Of a stretch of 64,000 bases of DNA, positions 18,138 to 27,885 are shown in pieces. The stretch lies in the NCBI RefSeq assembly GCF_022811525.1, contig NZ_CP063982.1, positions 558,001-622,000 of the forward strand, written 5' to 3'. The notes beneath the pieces are model-generated. The model worked only from the letters and a program-made list of their open reading frames with translations, made no database searches and was not told where the DNA came from. Position 1 is the stretch's first letter. Each line of letters starts with the position of its first letter. The stretch comes from Orrella daihaiensis (GTDB lineage Bacteria > Pseudomonadota > Gammaproteobacteria > Burkholderiales > Burkholderiaceae_B). Position numbers and translations under genes: made by a program.

Positions 18138-19316
18138 CTAGCGTGTGCGCCAGGCGGCTGTCCAGAACCCTGCTGCGAGTAATAGGCTAGCCCCCACGAT
18201 TGCCCACATAACTAGTCCATAAGACTGATTGACCGTCCACAGCCAAGCGGCTGCCAGTGGTGCAGCCGCCCGAGCGGCAGTTGCTGCAATCGTGATAATG
18301 CCATTTAAGGCTCCATATGCATGTGGGCTTAACATCTCCGGCACCACAAAACTTCTGACGATTGTAAAAATACCGTTGGCCATACCGTAGGCAGCAAAGA
18401 CCACAGCAACCAACCAAAACCCGGGGTTGGCTTGGATGAGTAATGCAAATGCGACCGGAAACACCGCTACCATGACAGACCCGAGCCAACGTAAAGGTAC
18501 GCCGGGCGCATAAATAGTCACGAGATAGCGACCTAAAACTTGCGCTGGTCCAATAATGGCAATGGCCAGAACCACATCGCGTTCACTTAAACCGTCTTCC
18601 TGAAGCAGAGGATACATATGAAAGGTGAATGCGGAGAACATCCCGGCGTAGATGGTTAGAGATCCTAATATCAGCCAGAACAAACTGCTACCTAAGTTCT
18701 CACGCACAATCTGGCGATCACGTGAGATGTCCGCAAGCTTTTGTTCGCCGGTATGCGCATGATCAAGATCGGTTTGTGGCCGAATCAACCAGAGATAAAG
18801 CAAACCGTAGATGAAATTGACAGCACCCAACCACAGCAGTGTGTTACGCCAATCGACCGCATTAATTAACAGCTCAGTGACGGGAATAAATACGGTACTC
18901 GCAAAACCACCCCAAAGTGTGATGTGGGTAATGCCAGCACGTGCATTACGCGCACCAACATGTCTGGCGAATACAGCAAATGCAGGTTCGTACAGAACGG
19001 CTGCCTGAATGGCACCGCTTAGAGCACAAATAAAGTAAAAAGCCAGCAAGCTGTCAGTGATGGACCACCAAGCCATGACAATCATCGCAGCAAATGATGC
19101 GCCCGCCATGATCCACTTGCCATGACCCCGGTCAATACCCACGCCGACCGGATAGCTCAATAGTGCGGTCATCGCTAGGCCAATCGTAGCTCCAGCATAA
19201 AGTTCCGATTTGCTCCAACCGAGCTCGGCTTCCATGCGCAACACAATTAACGGAAAGCTGTAATAGAGCGACCCCCAGGCGCAAATTTGTCCCAATCCGA
19301 GCAAGGGGGCGAGCAT
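18138..19316 (-). CDS. MFS transporter, substrate unknown
   Basis: The 392-residue protein has about 12 membrane helices and opens with LGLGQICAWGSLYYSFPLIV, typical of the monocarboxylate/oxalate-formate-like branch of the MFS. The GVGIDRGHGKW loop between helices 2 and 3 matches the MFS motif A position. A charged loop rich in Asp and His lies mid-protein between the two halves. Its start is 12 bases after the stop of the tandem uvrA, so the two are probably one transcript. No substrate can be assigned. Confidence 0.72.
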   Translation of the reverse strand: MLAPLLGLGQICAWGSLYYSFPLIVLRMEAELGWSKSELYAGATIGLAMTALLSYPVGVGIDRGHGKWIMAGASFAAMIVMAWWSITDSLLAFYFICALSGAIQAAVLYEPAFAVFARHVGARNARAGITHITLWGGFASTVFIPVTELLINAVDWRNTLLWLGAVNFIYGLLYLWLIRPQTDLDHAHTGEQKLADISRDRQIVRENLGSSLFWLILGSLTIYAGMFSAFTFHMYPLLQEDGLSERDVVLAIAIIGPAQVLGRYLVTIYAPGVPLRWLGSVMVAVFPVAFALLIQANPGFWLVAVVFAAYGMANGIFTIVRSFVVPEMLSPHAYGALNGIITIAATAARAAAPLAAAWLWTVNQSYGLVMWAIVGASLLLAAGFWTAAWRTR

Positions 19317-19328
19317 GATTGAACTCCG

Positions 19329-22300
19329 TTACCTTTGCAGTAAAGGTTTTAAGGCTACTGCTGTATGTGACTGCTTTAAGTGGTGCTTCAACAAGTCTTC
19401 CGGCGACCCTTGAGCGACTAACCGTCCGCCTTGAGATCCACCTTCCGGGCCTAGATCTACCACCCAATCAGCTTCTGCAATCACATCAAGATTATGCTCA
19501 ATAACCACAACCGTATTGCCAGCATCGGTCAGGCGATGTAGAACGCTGATGAGCTTTTCCACATCTGCCATGGACAGGCCGACCGTTGGTTCATCTAGAA
19601 CATAGAGGGTATGTGGTAAGCGTGAAGCACGTCCGGTTTTGATGATGCCTTCGGTGACTCTGGCCTTGGCCAGTTCAGTCACGAGCTTGATACGCTGCGC
19701 TTCACCGCCCGACAGCGTCGGTGACGGTTGTCCCAAGGTCAGGTAGCCAAGGCCGACGTCTTGCATCAGTTTTAGTGGATGGGCGACCTTAGGGTGTGCC
19801 GCAAAGAATTCAACAGCATCATCAACCTCCATGGCGAGCACTTCACCCACATGTTTACCACGCAGGCGGGCCGACAAGGTGTCAGCGTTAAAGCGATCGC
19901 CGTTGCAAGCATCACAAGGCACTTTGACATCAGGTAAAAAACTCATCTCCACTGTCCTCATGCCTTGGCCTTCACAGATCGGGCAGCGACCATCACCCGT
20001 ATTGAATGAAAACCGATTGGTTTTCCAGCCGCGCATACGTGCTTCCTGTGTGTCAGCGAACTGCTTGCGGATATCGTCCCAAAAGCCGATGTAGGTGGCA
20101 GGGCACGAGCGTGGGGTTTTACCGATGGGCGTTTGGTCAACTTCTAGCACTCGGTCAACGGCCTGCCAGCCTTCAATACTCTCGCAGCCAAACCACTGGT
20201 CAGGTTGCCCTGAACTGACGGCTGCGGCCATGTTCTCTAGTAGAACTTCGCGAGCAAAGGTGGATTTGCCAGAACCAGACACCCCAGTCACCACCGTCAG
20301 GCGCCCGATTGGAATGTCGGCATCGACCAGTTTCAGATTGTGCAGTCGGGCTCCCCGAATTTTGAGACGATCGACTGATTTGTCCACGACACGGCGAGCT
20401 TGTATGGGATGTTTGAGTGGTTCTTTAAGATATTTGCCAGTTACCGATTCAGGATTTTCCATAATCGCTTGTAAGTTGCCGTGTCCAACGACCCGACCGC
20501 CTCTGACACCTGCACCTGGGCCGATATCAATGATGTGTTGGGCGCGACGTATCGTTTCATCGTCATGTTCGACTACCACCAATGTGTTGCCATTGCCTTC
20601 GAGTTTGGTCAGTGCGTTTAGCAAGATCTGGTTGTCACGTGGGTGTAAGCCTATGGTTGGCTCGTCGAGTACGTAACAGACACCTTGCAGATTGGATCCG
20701 AGCTGAGCGGCGAGTCGGATGCGCTGTGCTTCGCCACCCGAGAGAGTTGGGGCGGCACGATCAAGCGTCAAATAACTCAATCCCACTTCACGCAGAAAAT
20801 CGAGCCGGGATCTGACCTCTTGCAAGATGTCGCGGGCAATCTCGGCTTCGCGGCCTTTGGTGACCAGGCCAGTAAAGAAGGTATGCGCTTCAGATATCGG
20901 TAAAGCTGCCAGTTCGGCGATCGAGCGGTCACGCCAGATCACGGCTCGCGCAATAGGGTTTAATCGCGTGCCGTGGCAACTCTCGCACGTGGGTGTCTCG
21001 CCTTCATACCAGGCGTTCCATGCCGTTTCCTCGCCGCTTTGCTCGGCATCAAAGCCTGCGAGCTTCAAGCCCGTGCCGTAGCAACTTGTGCACCAGCCAT
21101 GCTTGGAGTTATATGAGAAGAGCCTTGGATCGGGTTCGGGGAAACTCATGCCGCAACCCGGACAAGCCCGCTTGGTCGAGAAGTGTTGCTGCGACAGTGG
21201 CGCATTTATGTCGTTCTTAATCGCATCAAGCGGCCAGATGACACTTAACGTGCCTTGGCCATGATGCAGAGCCGTTTCAATCGTCTCACGCAGCTGTGCT
21301 TCATTGGCTTTATCCACCACAAAATCAGCCACCGGCAGCTCGATGGTGTGTTCTTTGTAGCGATCAAGCCGTGGCCAATTGTTGGTGGGGATAAACTCGC
21401 CATCAACGCGCAGGTGGGTATAGCCTTTGCCGCTGGCCCACTTGGCCAGATCGGTGTAGTACCCCTTGCGGGCGCTGACGAGCGTTGACATGATGCCAAT
21501 GTGTGTGTCGGCGTGATCTCTCACAATGCGAGCCGCAATCTGCTCGGCTGTTTGCGGCTCCACGCTTACACCACAGTCCGGACAGTGCTGAGTACCTAGC
21601 TTCATGTAGAGCAGGCGCAGGAAATGATGGATTTCTGTCATGGTAGCCACGGTTGACTTACGTCCGCCTCGGCTGGTGCGTTGTTCAATCGCCACCGTTG
21701 GCGCAATCCCGTAGATGGCATCAACATCGGGTTTGCCAGCAGGCTGAACGATCGCACGCGCATACGCATTGAGGGACTCTAGATATCTGCGTTGGCCTTC
21801 ATTAAAGAGTATGTCAAACGCCAGCGTTGATTTACCCGAACCAGAGACACCAGTAATGACCGTGAACTTGCCGTGCGGGATTTGCACGGAAATGTTCTGC
21901 AGGTTGTGCTCGCGTGCATGCAGGATTTCAATCTGTTTGGCCAGGTGGACTGGTTCGCGCAGTACCTGTTGTAGTGGCCGCCCAATGTCAGTATCACCCG
22001 GTTCGCCAGACATTTGGCTTTCGTAGTCACGCAGGGCTTGGCCCGTATGCGACGATTCGACCGCCATGACTTGTATCGGCGTACCGGCTGCGACAATCTG
22101 CCCGCCGTCGGCGCCGGCCTCAGGGCCAAGGTCAATGACCCAGTCCGCTGCGCGAATCACATCGAGATTATGTTCGATGATTAATAGCGAGTGGCCAGCA
22201 CCGAGCAGTTTGCGGAATGCACGCATCAGTCGGGCGACATCATCAAAGTGCAAGCCAGTGGTAGGTTCATCGAAAAGGAATAGGCTGCCTTTACGAGCGA

Positions 22301-24845
22301 GCTTGTTTGATGCACCAGTGCGCGCAGCCTCAGCCAGATGACCGGCGAGCTTGAGTCGTTGTGCCTCCCCGCCCGATAGTGTTGGCACAGGTTGTCCGAG
22401 TTTTACGTACTCCAACCCCACATCAGCAAGTGGTGCGAGGGCAATCTGCACATCACGTAGCCCTTGAAAAAAATCCAAGGCTTCGGATACGGTCATTTCT
22501 AGAACTTCATCAATCGAGGCCCGATTGCCCAGATGCTCGATTTGCACCTCGCGTATCTCGGGACGAAAACGCTTGCCGTCACAATCTGGGCAACGCAGGT
22601 AAACGTCGGAGAGAAATTGCATTTCCACGTGTTCAAACCCGGTGCCACCGCAAGTTGGGCAGCGGCCGTCACCGCTATTGAAACTAAAAGTACCCGCGGT
22701 GTAACTGCGTTCACGGGCTAGAGGGGCTTGTGCGAATAGTTTGCGAATAGCATCAAAGGCGCCGACATAGCTTGCCGGGTTCGAGCGTGCCGTCTTGCCG
22801 ATGGGCGACTGATCAACCATCACCACCTCGGCCAACTGCTCGTGCCCGAGCAGATGTTTGTGCGCGCCGGGTGCCTCAGTAGGCTTACCCATGAGTTTGA
22901 GCAAAGCCGGGTAAAGCACGTTCTGTACGAGAGTGGATTTGCCTGAGCCAGAGACGCCAGTCAGACACACGAGACGTCCCAAAGGCAAAGATAAATCGAT
23001 ATTTTTCAAATTATTGGCCGTGACGCCTTCAAGCAAAAGTCTCGGTGTGTTGTTGGCTACCGGCATGGCGCGCGGAGCCTCAACGTGCTTGCTACCACTC
23101 ATGTACTGGCCGGTTAGGGTATTGGCGCGTCGCAGTTGCTCAGGTGTACCATCAAACACAATTTGCCCACCACGCTCGCCCGGGCCTGGACCGATATCAA
23201 TAATGCGGTCAGCGGCCACCATGACTTGGGGGTCATGTTCGACCACCACCAAGGTATTGCCAGCTGACCGCAGTCGATGCATGACTTCAACCACACGGTT
23301 CATGTCACGAGGATGTAAGCCGATGGATGGTTCATCGAGCACAAACAAGGTGTTGACCAATGAAGTGCCAAGCGCTGTGGTGAGGTTGATGCGTTGAACC
23401 TCACCGCCCGACAGTGTGCGGCTCTGACGGTCAAGTGTCAGATAACCCAGACCAACATCGCAAACGAATTTAAGGCGCGCGTTAAGCTCTTGCAACACCA
23501 ATTCCATGGCGGTGTCCATCACCGCACTATCAAACTTCAGTGTCTTGAACCATGCCTGTAGATCACTGATAGGCATACACATGAGTTCGTGAATGTCGCG
23601 GCCGTCGACCTTCCACAGCAGTGCATCCGGTTTTAGACGGGTCCCGTGGCAGGCTGGACAGGTGGTGTAGCTGCGATATTTGGATAGCAACACACGCACG
23701 TGCATTTTGTAGGCCTTGGTTTCTAGCCACTCGAAGAATCGATGTACGCCATACCACTGGGTTTGCCAGGCGTTTCGTCCGCCCTTCCACAGCGGGTCAC
23801 CATCAAGTACCCATTCCTGGTGTTCTGGTGGCAGATCGCGCCAGGCGGTGTTTAACGATACATTGGCACGTTTGGCAAACTTTTCTAGATCATCTTGGCA
23901 TTCTTTAAAGCTCGGGGTTTGCCAGGGTTTGATCGCACCGTCGGCAAGCGTCTTGCTCTCATCGGGTATGACCAGACCCAAGTCAATGCCGATCACGCGG
24001 CCAAAGCCGCGGCAGGTTTCACATGCGCCAAGGGGTGAGTTAAATGAGAAGGTGCTCGGCAAGGCAGGTTGGTAAGACAGATCACAATCGGCGCAATGCA
24101 GCTTGTTGCTAAAACGCCAACGGGCAGTCTCAGTGCCGTCATCGGCCAAGGCGTGGATTGATACCAGGCCTTGACCCATGCGCAAAGCCTGATCAAGCGC
24201 TTCAGCCAGGCGTTCAGGTTCGACGCTTGACCAGCGAAACCTGTCCTGCACGACGTCGATCACTGACTGTTCTTTGGTGCTTGATGCCCTGGGCTCACCA
24301 TGGATGCGGGTGTAGCCCTGGCCCTCCAGAAAATTGCTGACTTCGTCAGCGGTGAAGTTGGCTGGAATTTGTATTTCAAAGGTGATGACTAGTCGTGGGT
24401 CACTTAGGTCCTTGCAGCGTTCGTGTAAGGTACGGCTGATGGTCTGCGGGTTGTCGCGGTGCACGGGTTTGCCGCAGCCACGGCAATGTAATGTGGCTCC
24501 TCTGGCAAACAGTAGTTTGAGGTGATCATTCACCTCGGTCATGGTGCCCACCGTGCTGCGCGAGTTGCGAACCGGGTTGGTTTGGTCAATCGCAATGGCT
24601 GGCAAGATGCCTTCGATGCGATCGACCTGTGGCTTGTCCATTCGATCGAGGAATTGGCGCGCATACGGTGAGAATGTCTCGACGTAGCGGCGTTGACCCT
24701 CGGCATATAGCGTATCGAAGGCTAGCGAGCTCTTGCCCGAGCCTGAGACGCCAGTGATGACCGTTAATTCCCCAGTCTTGAAGCTCACGTCAAGGTTTTT
24801 AAGGTTGTTTTGTCGGGCCCCGAAAAGGTCGATGGAGGGTTTCAT
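19329..24845 (-). CDS. Tandem-duplicated UvrA-family protein (four ABC cassettes)
   Basis: UvrA recognises DNA damage as a dimer and loads UvrB. This 1838-residue protein is two full UvrA copies in one chain. Walker A GVSGSGKS occurs near residues 32, 633, 1003 and 1525, and LSGGE signatures near 478, 823, 1365 and 1711. Both copies keep the region expected to bind UvrB and the C-terminal zinc motif (CPTCGGTGF..CPDCDG and CPICEGQGM..CDACNG). ATG 24845 gives the family N-terminus; a TTG 30 bases upstream is less likely. Standard UvrA is about 940-960 residues, and long forms are known in Burkholderiales. It may be a covalent dimer in repair or a paralogue for special lesions. No clear LexA site is seen. 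Confidence 0.9.
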   Translation of the reverse strand: MKPSIDLFGARQNNLKNLDVSFKTGELTVITGVSGSGKSSLAFDTLYAEGQRRYVETFSPYARQFLDRMDKPQVDRIEGILPAIAIDQTNPVRNSRSTVGTMTEVNDHLKLLFARGATLHCRGCGKPVHRDNPQTISRTLHERCKDLSDPRLVITFEIQIPANFTADEVSNFLEGQGYTRIHGEPRASSTKEQSVIDVVQDRFRWSSVEPERLAEALDQALRMGQGLVSIHALADDGTETARWRFSNKLHCADCDLSYQPALPSTFSFNSPLGACETCRGFGRVIGIDLGLVIPDESKTLADGAIKPWQTPSFKECQDDLEKFAKRANVSLNTAWRDLPPEHQEWVLDGDPLWKGGRNAWQTQWYGVHRFFEWLETKAYKMHVRVLLSKYRSYTTCPACHGTRLKPDALLWKVDGRDIHELMCMPISDLQAWFKTLKFDSAVMDTAMELVLQELNARLKFVCDVGLGYLTLDRQSRTLSGGEVQRINLTTALGTSLVNTLFVLDEPSIGLHPRDMNRVVEVMHRLRSAGNTLVVVEHDPQVMVAADRIIDIGPGPGERGGQIVFDGTPEQLRRANTLTGQYMSGSKHVEAPRAMPVANNTPRLLLEGVTANNLKNIDLSLPLGRLVCLTGVSGSGKSTLVQNVLYPALLKLMGKPTEAPGAHKHLLGHEQLAEVVMVDQSPIGKTARSNPASYVGAFDAIRKLFAQAPLARERSYTAGTFSFNSGDGRCPTCGGTGFEHVEMQFLSDVYLRCPDCDGKRFRPEIREVQIEHLGNRASIDEVLEMTVSEALDFFQGLRDVQIALAPLADVGLEYVKLGQPVPTLSGGEAQRLKLAGHLAEAARTGASNKLARKGSLFLFDEPTTGLHFDDVARLMRAFRKLLGAGHSLLIIEHNLDVIRAADWVIDLGPEAGADGGQIVAAGTPIQVMAVESSHTGQALRDYESQMSGEPGDTDIGRPLQQVLREPVHLAKQIEILHAREHNLQNISVQIPHGKFTVITGVSGSGKSTLAFDILFNEGQRRYLESLNAYARAIVQPAGKPDVDAIYGIAPTVAIEQRTSRGGRKSTVATMTEIHHFLRLLYMKLGTQHCPDCGVSVEPQTAEQIAARIVRDHADTHIGIMSTLVSARKGYYTDLAKWASGKGYTHLRVDGEFIPTNNWPRLDRYKEHTIELPVADFVVDKANEAQLRETIETALHHGQGTLSVIWPLDAIKNDINAPLSQQHFSTKRACPGCGMSFPEPDPRLFSYNSKHGWCTSCYGTGLKLAGFDAEQSGEETAWNAWYEGETPTCESCHGTRLNPIARAVIWRDRSIAELAALPISEAHTFFTGLVTKGREAEIARDILQEVRSRLDFLREVGLSYLTLDRAAPTLSGGEAQRIRLAAQLGSNLQGVCYVLDEPTIGLHPRDNQILLNALTKLEGNGNTLVVVEHDDETIRRAQHIIDIGPGAGVRGGRVVGHGNLQAIMENPESVTGKYLKEPLKHPIQARRVVDKSVDRLKIRGARLHNLKLVDADIPIGRLTVVTGVSGSGKSTFAREVLLENMAAAVSSGQPDQWFGCESIEGWQAVDRVLEVDQTPIGKTPRSCPATYIGFWDDIRKQFADTQEARMRGWKTNRFSFNTGDGRCPICEGQGMRTVEMSFLPDVKVPCDACNGDRFNADTLSARLRGKHVGEVLAMEVDDAVEFFAAHPKVAHPLKLMQDVGLGYLTLGQPSPTLSGGEAQRIKLVTELAKARVTEGIIKTGRASRLPHTLYVLDEPTVGLSMADVEKLISVLHRLTDAGNTVVVIEHNLDVIAEADWVVDLGPEGGSQGGRLVAQGSPEDLLKHHLKQSHTAVALKPLLQR

Positions 24846-24913
24846 GGGAGTAACCAGTCGCAGAATTAGCCACAAATGGAGTACTATAGCGGTCTTCTGT
24901 AGGGAGAATTCTC

Positions 24914-25042
24914 ATGTCTGAACGTAAACGTGTGCGCCGTAACACGCTTGAGCGCCGTTGCTTGGGCAAGGCTTTTAAGCGACTGTTTGTAAACGCCCCC
25001 AAGGGTGTGTTCAAAATGCTCGAAAAGGTAAAGCGCGTCTAA
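24914..25042 (+). CDS. Small basic protein, 42 residues, unknown
   Basis: This short ORF begins MSERKRVRRNTLERRC and ends MLEKVKRV. About 15 of its 42 residues are Lys or Arg, with hydrophobic residues spaced as in an amphipathic helix (AFKRLFVNA and GVFKMLEKV). ATG 24914 has AGGGAG upstream with an 8-base gap, and a strong terminator begins 25 bases after the stop, which together suggest a real transcription unit. It is divergent from the tandem uvrA. I do not recognise the family; a nucleic-acid-binding or ribosome-associated peptide is conceivable but unproven. Confidence 0.6.
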   Translation: MSERKRVRRNTLERRCLGKAFKRLFVNAPKGVFKMLEKVKRV

Positions 25043-25067
25043 GTTGCGCCTGCTTTCCTGCTGCGAT

Positions 25068-25104
25068 GCAACAAAAAAGCCGGTTTTGCCGGCTTTTTTG
25101 TTGC
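25068..25104. terminator. Strong intrinsic terminator after the small basic ORF
   Basis: A perfect 16-base inverted repeat (25068-25083 with 25089-25104) has a GCCGG core, a 5-base loop, and A and T runs in its stem. It would end the short upstream transcript cleanly and insulate the ABC operon that follows. Confidence 0.92.
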
Positions 25105-25275
25105 CCATGCAAGTGCGCGAGGGTGATGGGCTTGCTTGTGAGTCCAGAGTAAGGGTTTCATGCCATTGTGCAATTTGTCCTTTGGCTATAACGTCATCAC
25201 GCTAAGTTTGTTTGACCGGTAAGTAAAAGAAGAACAAACTATTTACCTAACCATCACTGATGAGGGGCAAAAAAC

Positions 25276-26850
25276 ATGCGTCGTTCATTTTATGCGGCTG
25301 CGCTAGCAGCTTGCCTGGTTGTCGCACCGATGACTGGCATCACAAAAACATTCAAATGGTCAAGCCAGGGTGACATCCTAACCCTAGACCCTCACTCTCA
25401 GAACGAGGGGCTCAATATTGCGGCCAACCTATATGTCTATGAGCCGCTGGTTCGCTATGACGAGGATTTCAAGCTCGAGCCAGCGTTGGCTTTGTCATGG
25501 GAGCAGATTGATCCCACGACCATGCGGTTCAAGCTGCGCCCCGATGTCAAGTTTCATGATGGCACGCCGTTCACGGCCGAGGATGTGAAGTTCACCTTTG
25601 AGCGTGCGGCCGCACCTTCATCGAATTTCAAGTCTTATGTCAATGGTGTCAAAGAGGTCAAAGTCATTGATCCGCTGACCGTGGACGTCATCACCGATGG
25701 CCCGAACCCGGTGCTGCTTCGTCAATTGCCTGTACTTGGCATGATGAGCAAGGCCTGGTCCGAAAAGAACAACGTCACCGTCCCACAAAACTTTAAAGAA
25801 AACGAAGAAACCTTTGCCGCACGCAATACCAACGGTACAGGTCCTTACATGCTCAAGAGCCGTGAGGTCGACGTTAAAACCGTCTATGTCGAAAACCCGA
25901 ACTGGTGGAATAAGGCTAATAAGAAAGGCAACGTCACCGAAATCATTTACACCCCGATCAAGCAAAATGCTACCCGAACAGCCGCTTTGCTGTCGGGAGA
26001 ACTTGATTTTGTGTTGGACCCACCCGCGCAGGATTTGAACCGCCTGCGTCAAGAGGTCAAAGTGCTCGATGGTAACGAATACCGCACGATCTTCTTGGGT
26101 ATGGACCAAGAGCGCCCCGAATTGCTCTACAGCGACGTTAAGGGCAAAAACCCGTTAAAAGACAAGCGTGTGCGTCAAGCGATGTACCAGGCGATCGATA
26201 TCGACGCCATCAAGCGTGCTGTCATGCGGGGTCAGTCGATTCCGACTGGCGCCATGATCTCGCCCCAGGTTAACGGATACGCCGATTCAATTGCCCAGCG
26301 CTTGCCTTATGACCCAAACAAGAGCAAGGCCTTGTTGGCCGAGGCTGGTTACCCCAACGGCTTTGAAGTCACACTTGATTGCCCCAACAACCGTTACATC
26401 AATGATGAGGCAATCTGCCAGGCGATTGCCGCCATGTGGACCAAGGTTGGCATTAAAACCAAGCTGACCACCATGCCGCGTGCCAATTACTTCCCCAAGA
26501 TTCAGAAGCGTGACACCAGTGTCTACATGCTGGGTTGGGGCGTGCCAACGTTTGATGCGCTCTACAGCTTGCAGGCTTTGGTTCGCTCCAAGGGTGAGGG
26601 CGCTGATGGGTCCTGGAACCATGGCGGCTATTCCAACCCCAAGGTAGATGAGTTAATTGATCAGATCAAGGTTGAAATCGATCAGGACAAGCGCACGGCG
26701 ATGATTGAGGAGGCGTTGCGTTTGCATGCCGAGGACGTAGGCCATATTCCTTTGCATGACCAGATCATTCCTTGGGCCATGAAGAAAAACGTCAATGCAC
26801 TGCACCGCGCCGACAACCGTCTGGTGGTCGAGTGGGTCGTGATTGATTGA
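25276..26850 (+). CDS. Peptide/solute-binding protein of a dipeptide-type ABC importer
   Basis: The 524-residue family 5 binding protein (DppA/OppA/GsiB type) has a Sec signal peptide of about 23 residues. The domain opens with FKWSSQGDILTLDPHSQNEG and has YEPLVRYDEDFKLEPALA and KFHDGTPFTAEDVKFTFERA, classic family segments. Near the C-terminus EALRLHAEDVGHIPLHDQ is typical. GAGGGGC precedes the ATG. It leads a five-gene operon with two permeases and two ATPases. Substrates in this family include di- and oligopeptides, glutathione, nickel complexes and opines, so the ligand stays open. Confidence 0.88.
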   Translation: MRRSFYAAALAACLVVAPMTGITKTFKWSSQGDILTLDPHSQNEGLNIAANLYVYEPLVRYDEDFKLEPALALSWEQIDPTTMRFKLRPDVKFHDGTPFTAEDVKFTFERAAAPSSNFKSYVNGVKEVKVIDPLTVDVITDGPNPVLLRQLPVLGMMSKAWSEKNNVTVPQNFKENEETFAARNTNGTGPYMLKSREVDVKTVYVENPNWWNKANKKGNVTEIIYTPIKQNATRTAALLSGELDFVLDPPAQDLNRLRQEVKVLDGNEYRTIFLGMDQERPELLYSDVKGKNPLKDKRVRQAMYQAIDIDAIKRAVMRGQSIPTGAMISPQVNGYADSIAQRLPYDPNKSKALLAEAGYPNGFEVTLDCPNNRYINDEAICQAIAAMWTKVGIKTKLTTMPRANYFPKIQKRDTSVYMLGWGVPTFDALYSLQALVRSKGEGADGSWNHGGYSNPKVDELIDQIKVEIDQDKRTAMIEEALRLHAEDVGHIPLHDQIIPWAMKKNVNALHRADNRLVVEWVVID

Positions 26851-26898
26851 TATCTTGGTGAGTGACGTAGCCACTCTGGCTGCGTCACTCTGATCCCT

Positions 26899-27885
26899 AT
26901 GCTTGCATTTATTGTTCGACGCCTGATACAGGCTGCCGGTGTCATGCTGGTGGTTGGCCTCATTGCCTTCTTGCTGTTCCAGTATGTCGGTGACCCCGTC
27001 TCCATCATGCTCGGTCAGGACATCACCGACGAGGACCGGATTCGCCTGACCAAGCAGTTGGGGCTGGATCAGCCAGCCATCGTTCAGTTCTATCACTTTC
27101 TGATCAATGCCGCGCAAGGCGACTTTGGTATATCGCTGCGCCAGAGTCAGAAAGTCTCAACCATGTTGCTAGAGCGCTTGCCAGCGACGCTCGAACTTTC
27201 ATTTGCTGCGGCCGTGATTGCGCTGGTGGTGGGTGTGCCCTTGGGTGTTTACACAGCGCTCAATCGAAAGGGGTTCGGGGCTAATTTTGTGCTGGCGTTT
27301 TCGTTGGTGGGTGTGTCACTACCGACGTTTCTGATTGGTATTTTGTTGATTTTGGTGTTTTCTGTTCAGCTAGGGTGGCTACCGAGTTATGGCCGTGGAG
27401 AAGTTGTCCAGATTGGGTGGTGGTCAACCGGCTTATTGACGGCGAGCGGCTGGAAGCACCTGATTTTGCCGTCAATCACATTGTCGCTGTTTCAATTGAC
27501 CTTGGTGCTTCGTCTGGTGCGCTCTGAAATGCTGGAGGTGTTGCGCACGGACTATATCAAGTTTGCCAGGGCACGAGGCCTGACGCAGCGTGCTATCCAT
27601 TTTGGGCATGCGCTAAAGAATACGTTGGTTCCTGTGATTACCATCACGGGTTTGCAGCTCGGGGGCATCATTGCGTTTGCCATCGTGACGGAAACTGTGT
27701 TTCAGTGGCCTGGCATGGGCCTATTATTCATTCAAGCGGTGCAATTTGTTGATATTCCTGTGATGGCTGCTTACCTGTGTTTGATTGCTTTAATTTTTGT
27801 GGTGATTAATTTAATCGTTGATTTGTTGTACTTCGTGGTGGATCCTCGCCTGCGGGCTGGCATCGGCAAAGTTGGAGGCCATTGA
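26899..27885 (+). CDS. ABC peptide permease, DppB type
   Basis: The 328-residue inner-membrane subunit has six predicted helices. The first follows MLAFIVRRLIQAAGVMLVVG, the standard DppB/OppB start with a short periplasmic domain after it. The ATPase-contact loop DYIKFARARGLTQRAIHFGH is at about residues 216-235. It lies 48 bases after the binding protein and overlaps the next permease start by one base (TGATG), so all are co-translated. Confidence 0.92.
   Translation: MLAFIVRRLIQAAGVMLVVGLIAFLLFQYVGDPVSIMLGQDITDEDRIRLTKQLGLDQPAIVQFYHFLINAAQGDFGISLRQSQKVSTMLLERLPATLELSFAAAVIALVVGVPLGVYTALNRKGFGANFVLAFSLVGVSLPTFLIGILLILVFSVQLGWLPSYGRGEVVQIGWWSTGLLTASGWKHLILPSITLSLFQLTLVLRLVRSEMLEVLRTDYIKFARARGLTQRAIHFGHALKNTLVPVITITGLQLGGIIAFAIVTETVFQWPGMGLLFIQAVQFVDIPVMAAYLCLIALIFVVINLIVDLLYFVVDPRLRAGIGKVGGH

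Noticed and set aside
18138..19316. Reading the second MFS gene as part of the arsenic operon
   Set aside because: It is on the opposite strand, converges with arsJ, and is only 12 bases after the tandem uvrA, so it belongs with that gene.
24846..24875. Longer UvrA start at TTG 24875
   Set aside because: The extra ten residues are not like the family and there is no ribosome site. The ATG at 24845 gives the conserved N-terminus.
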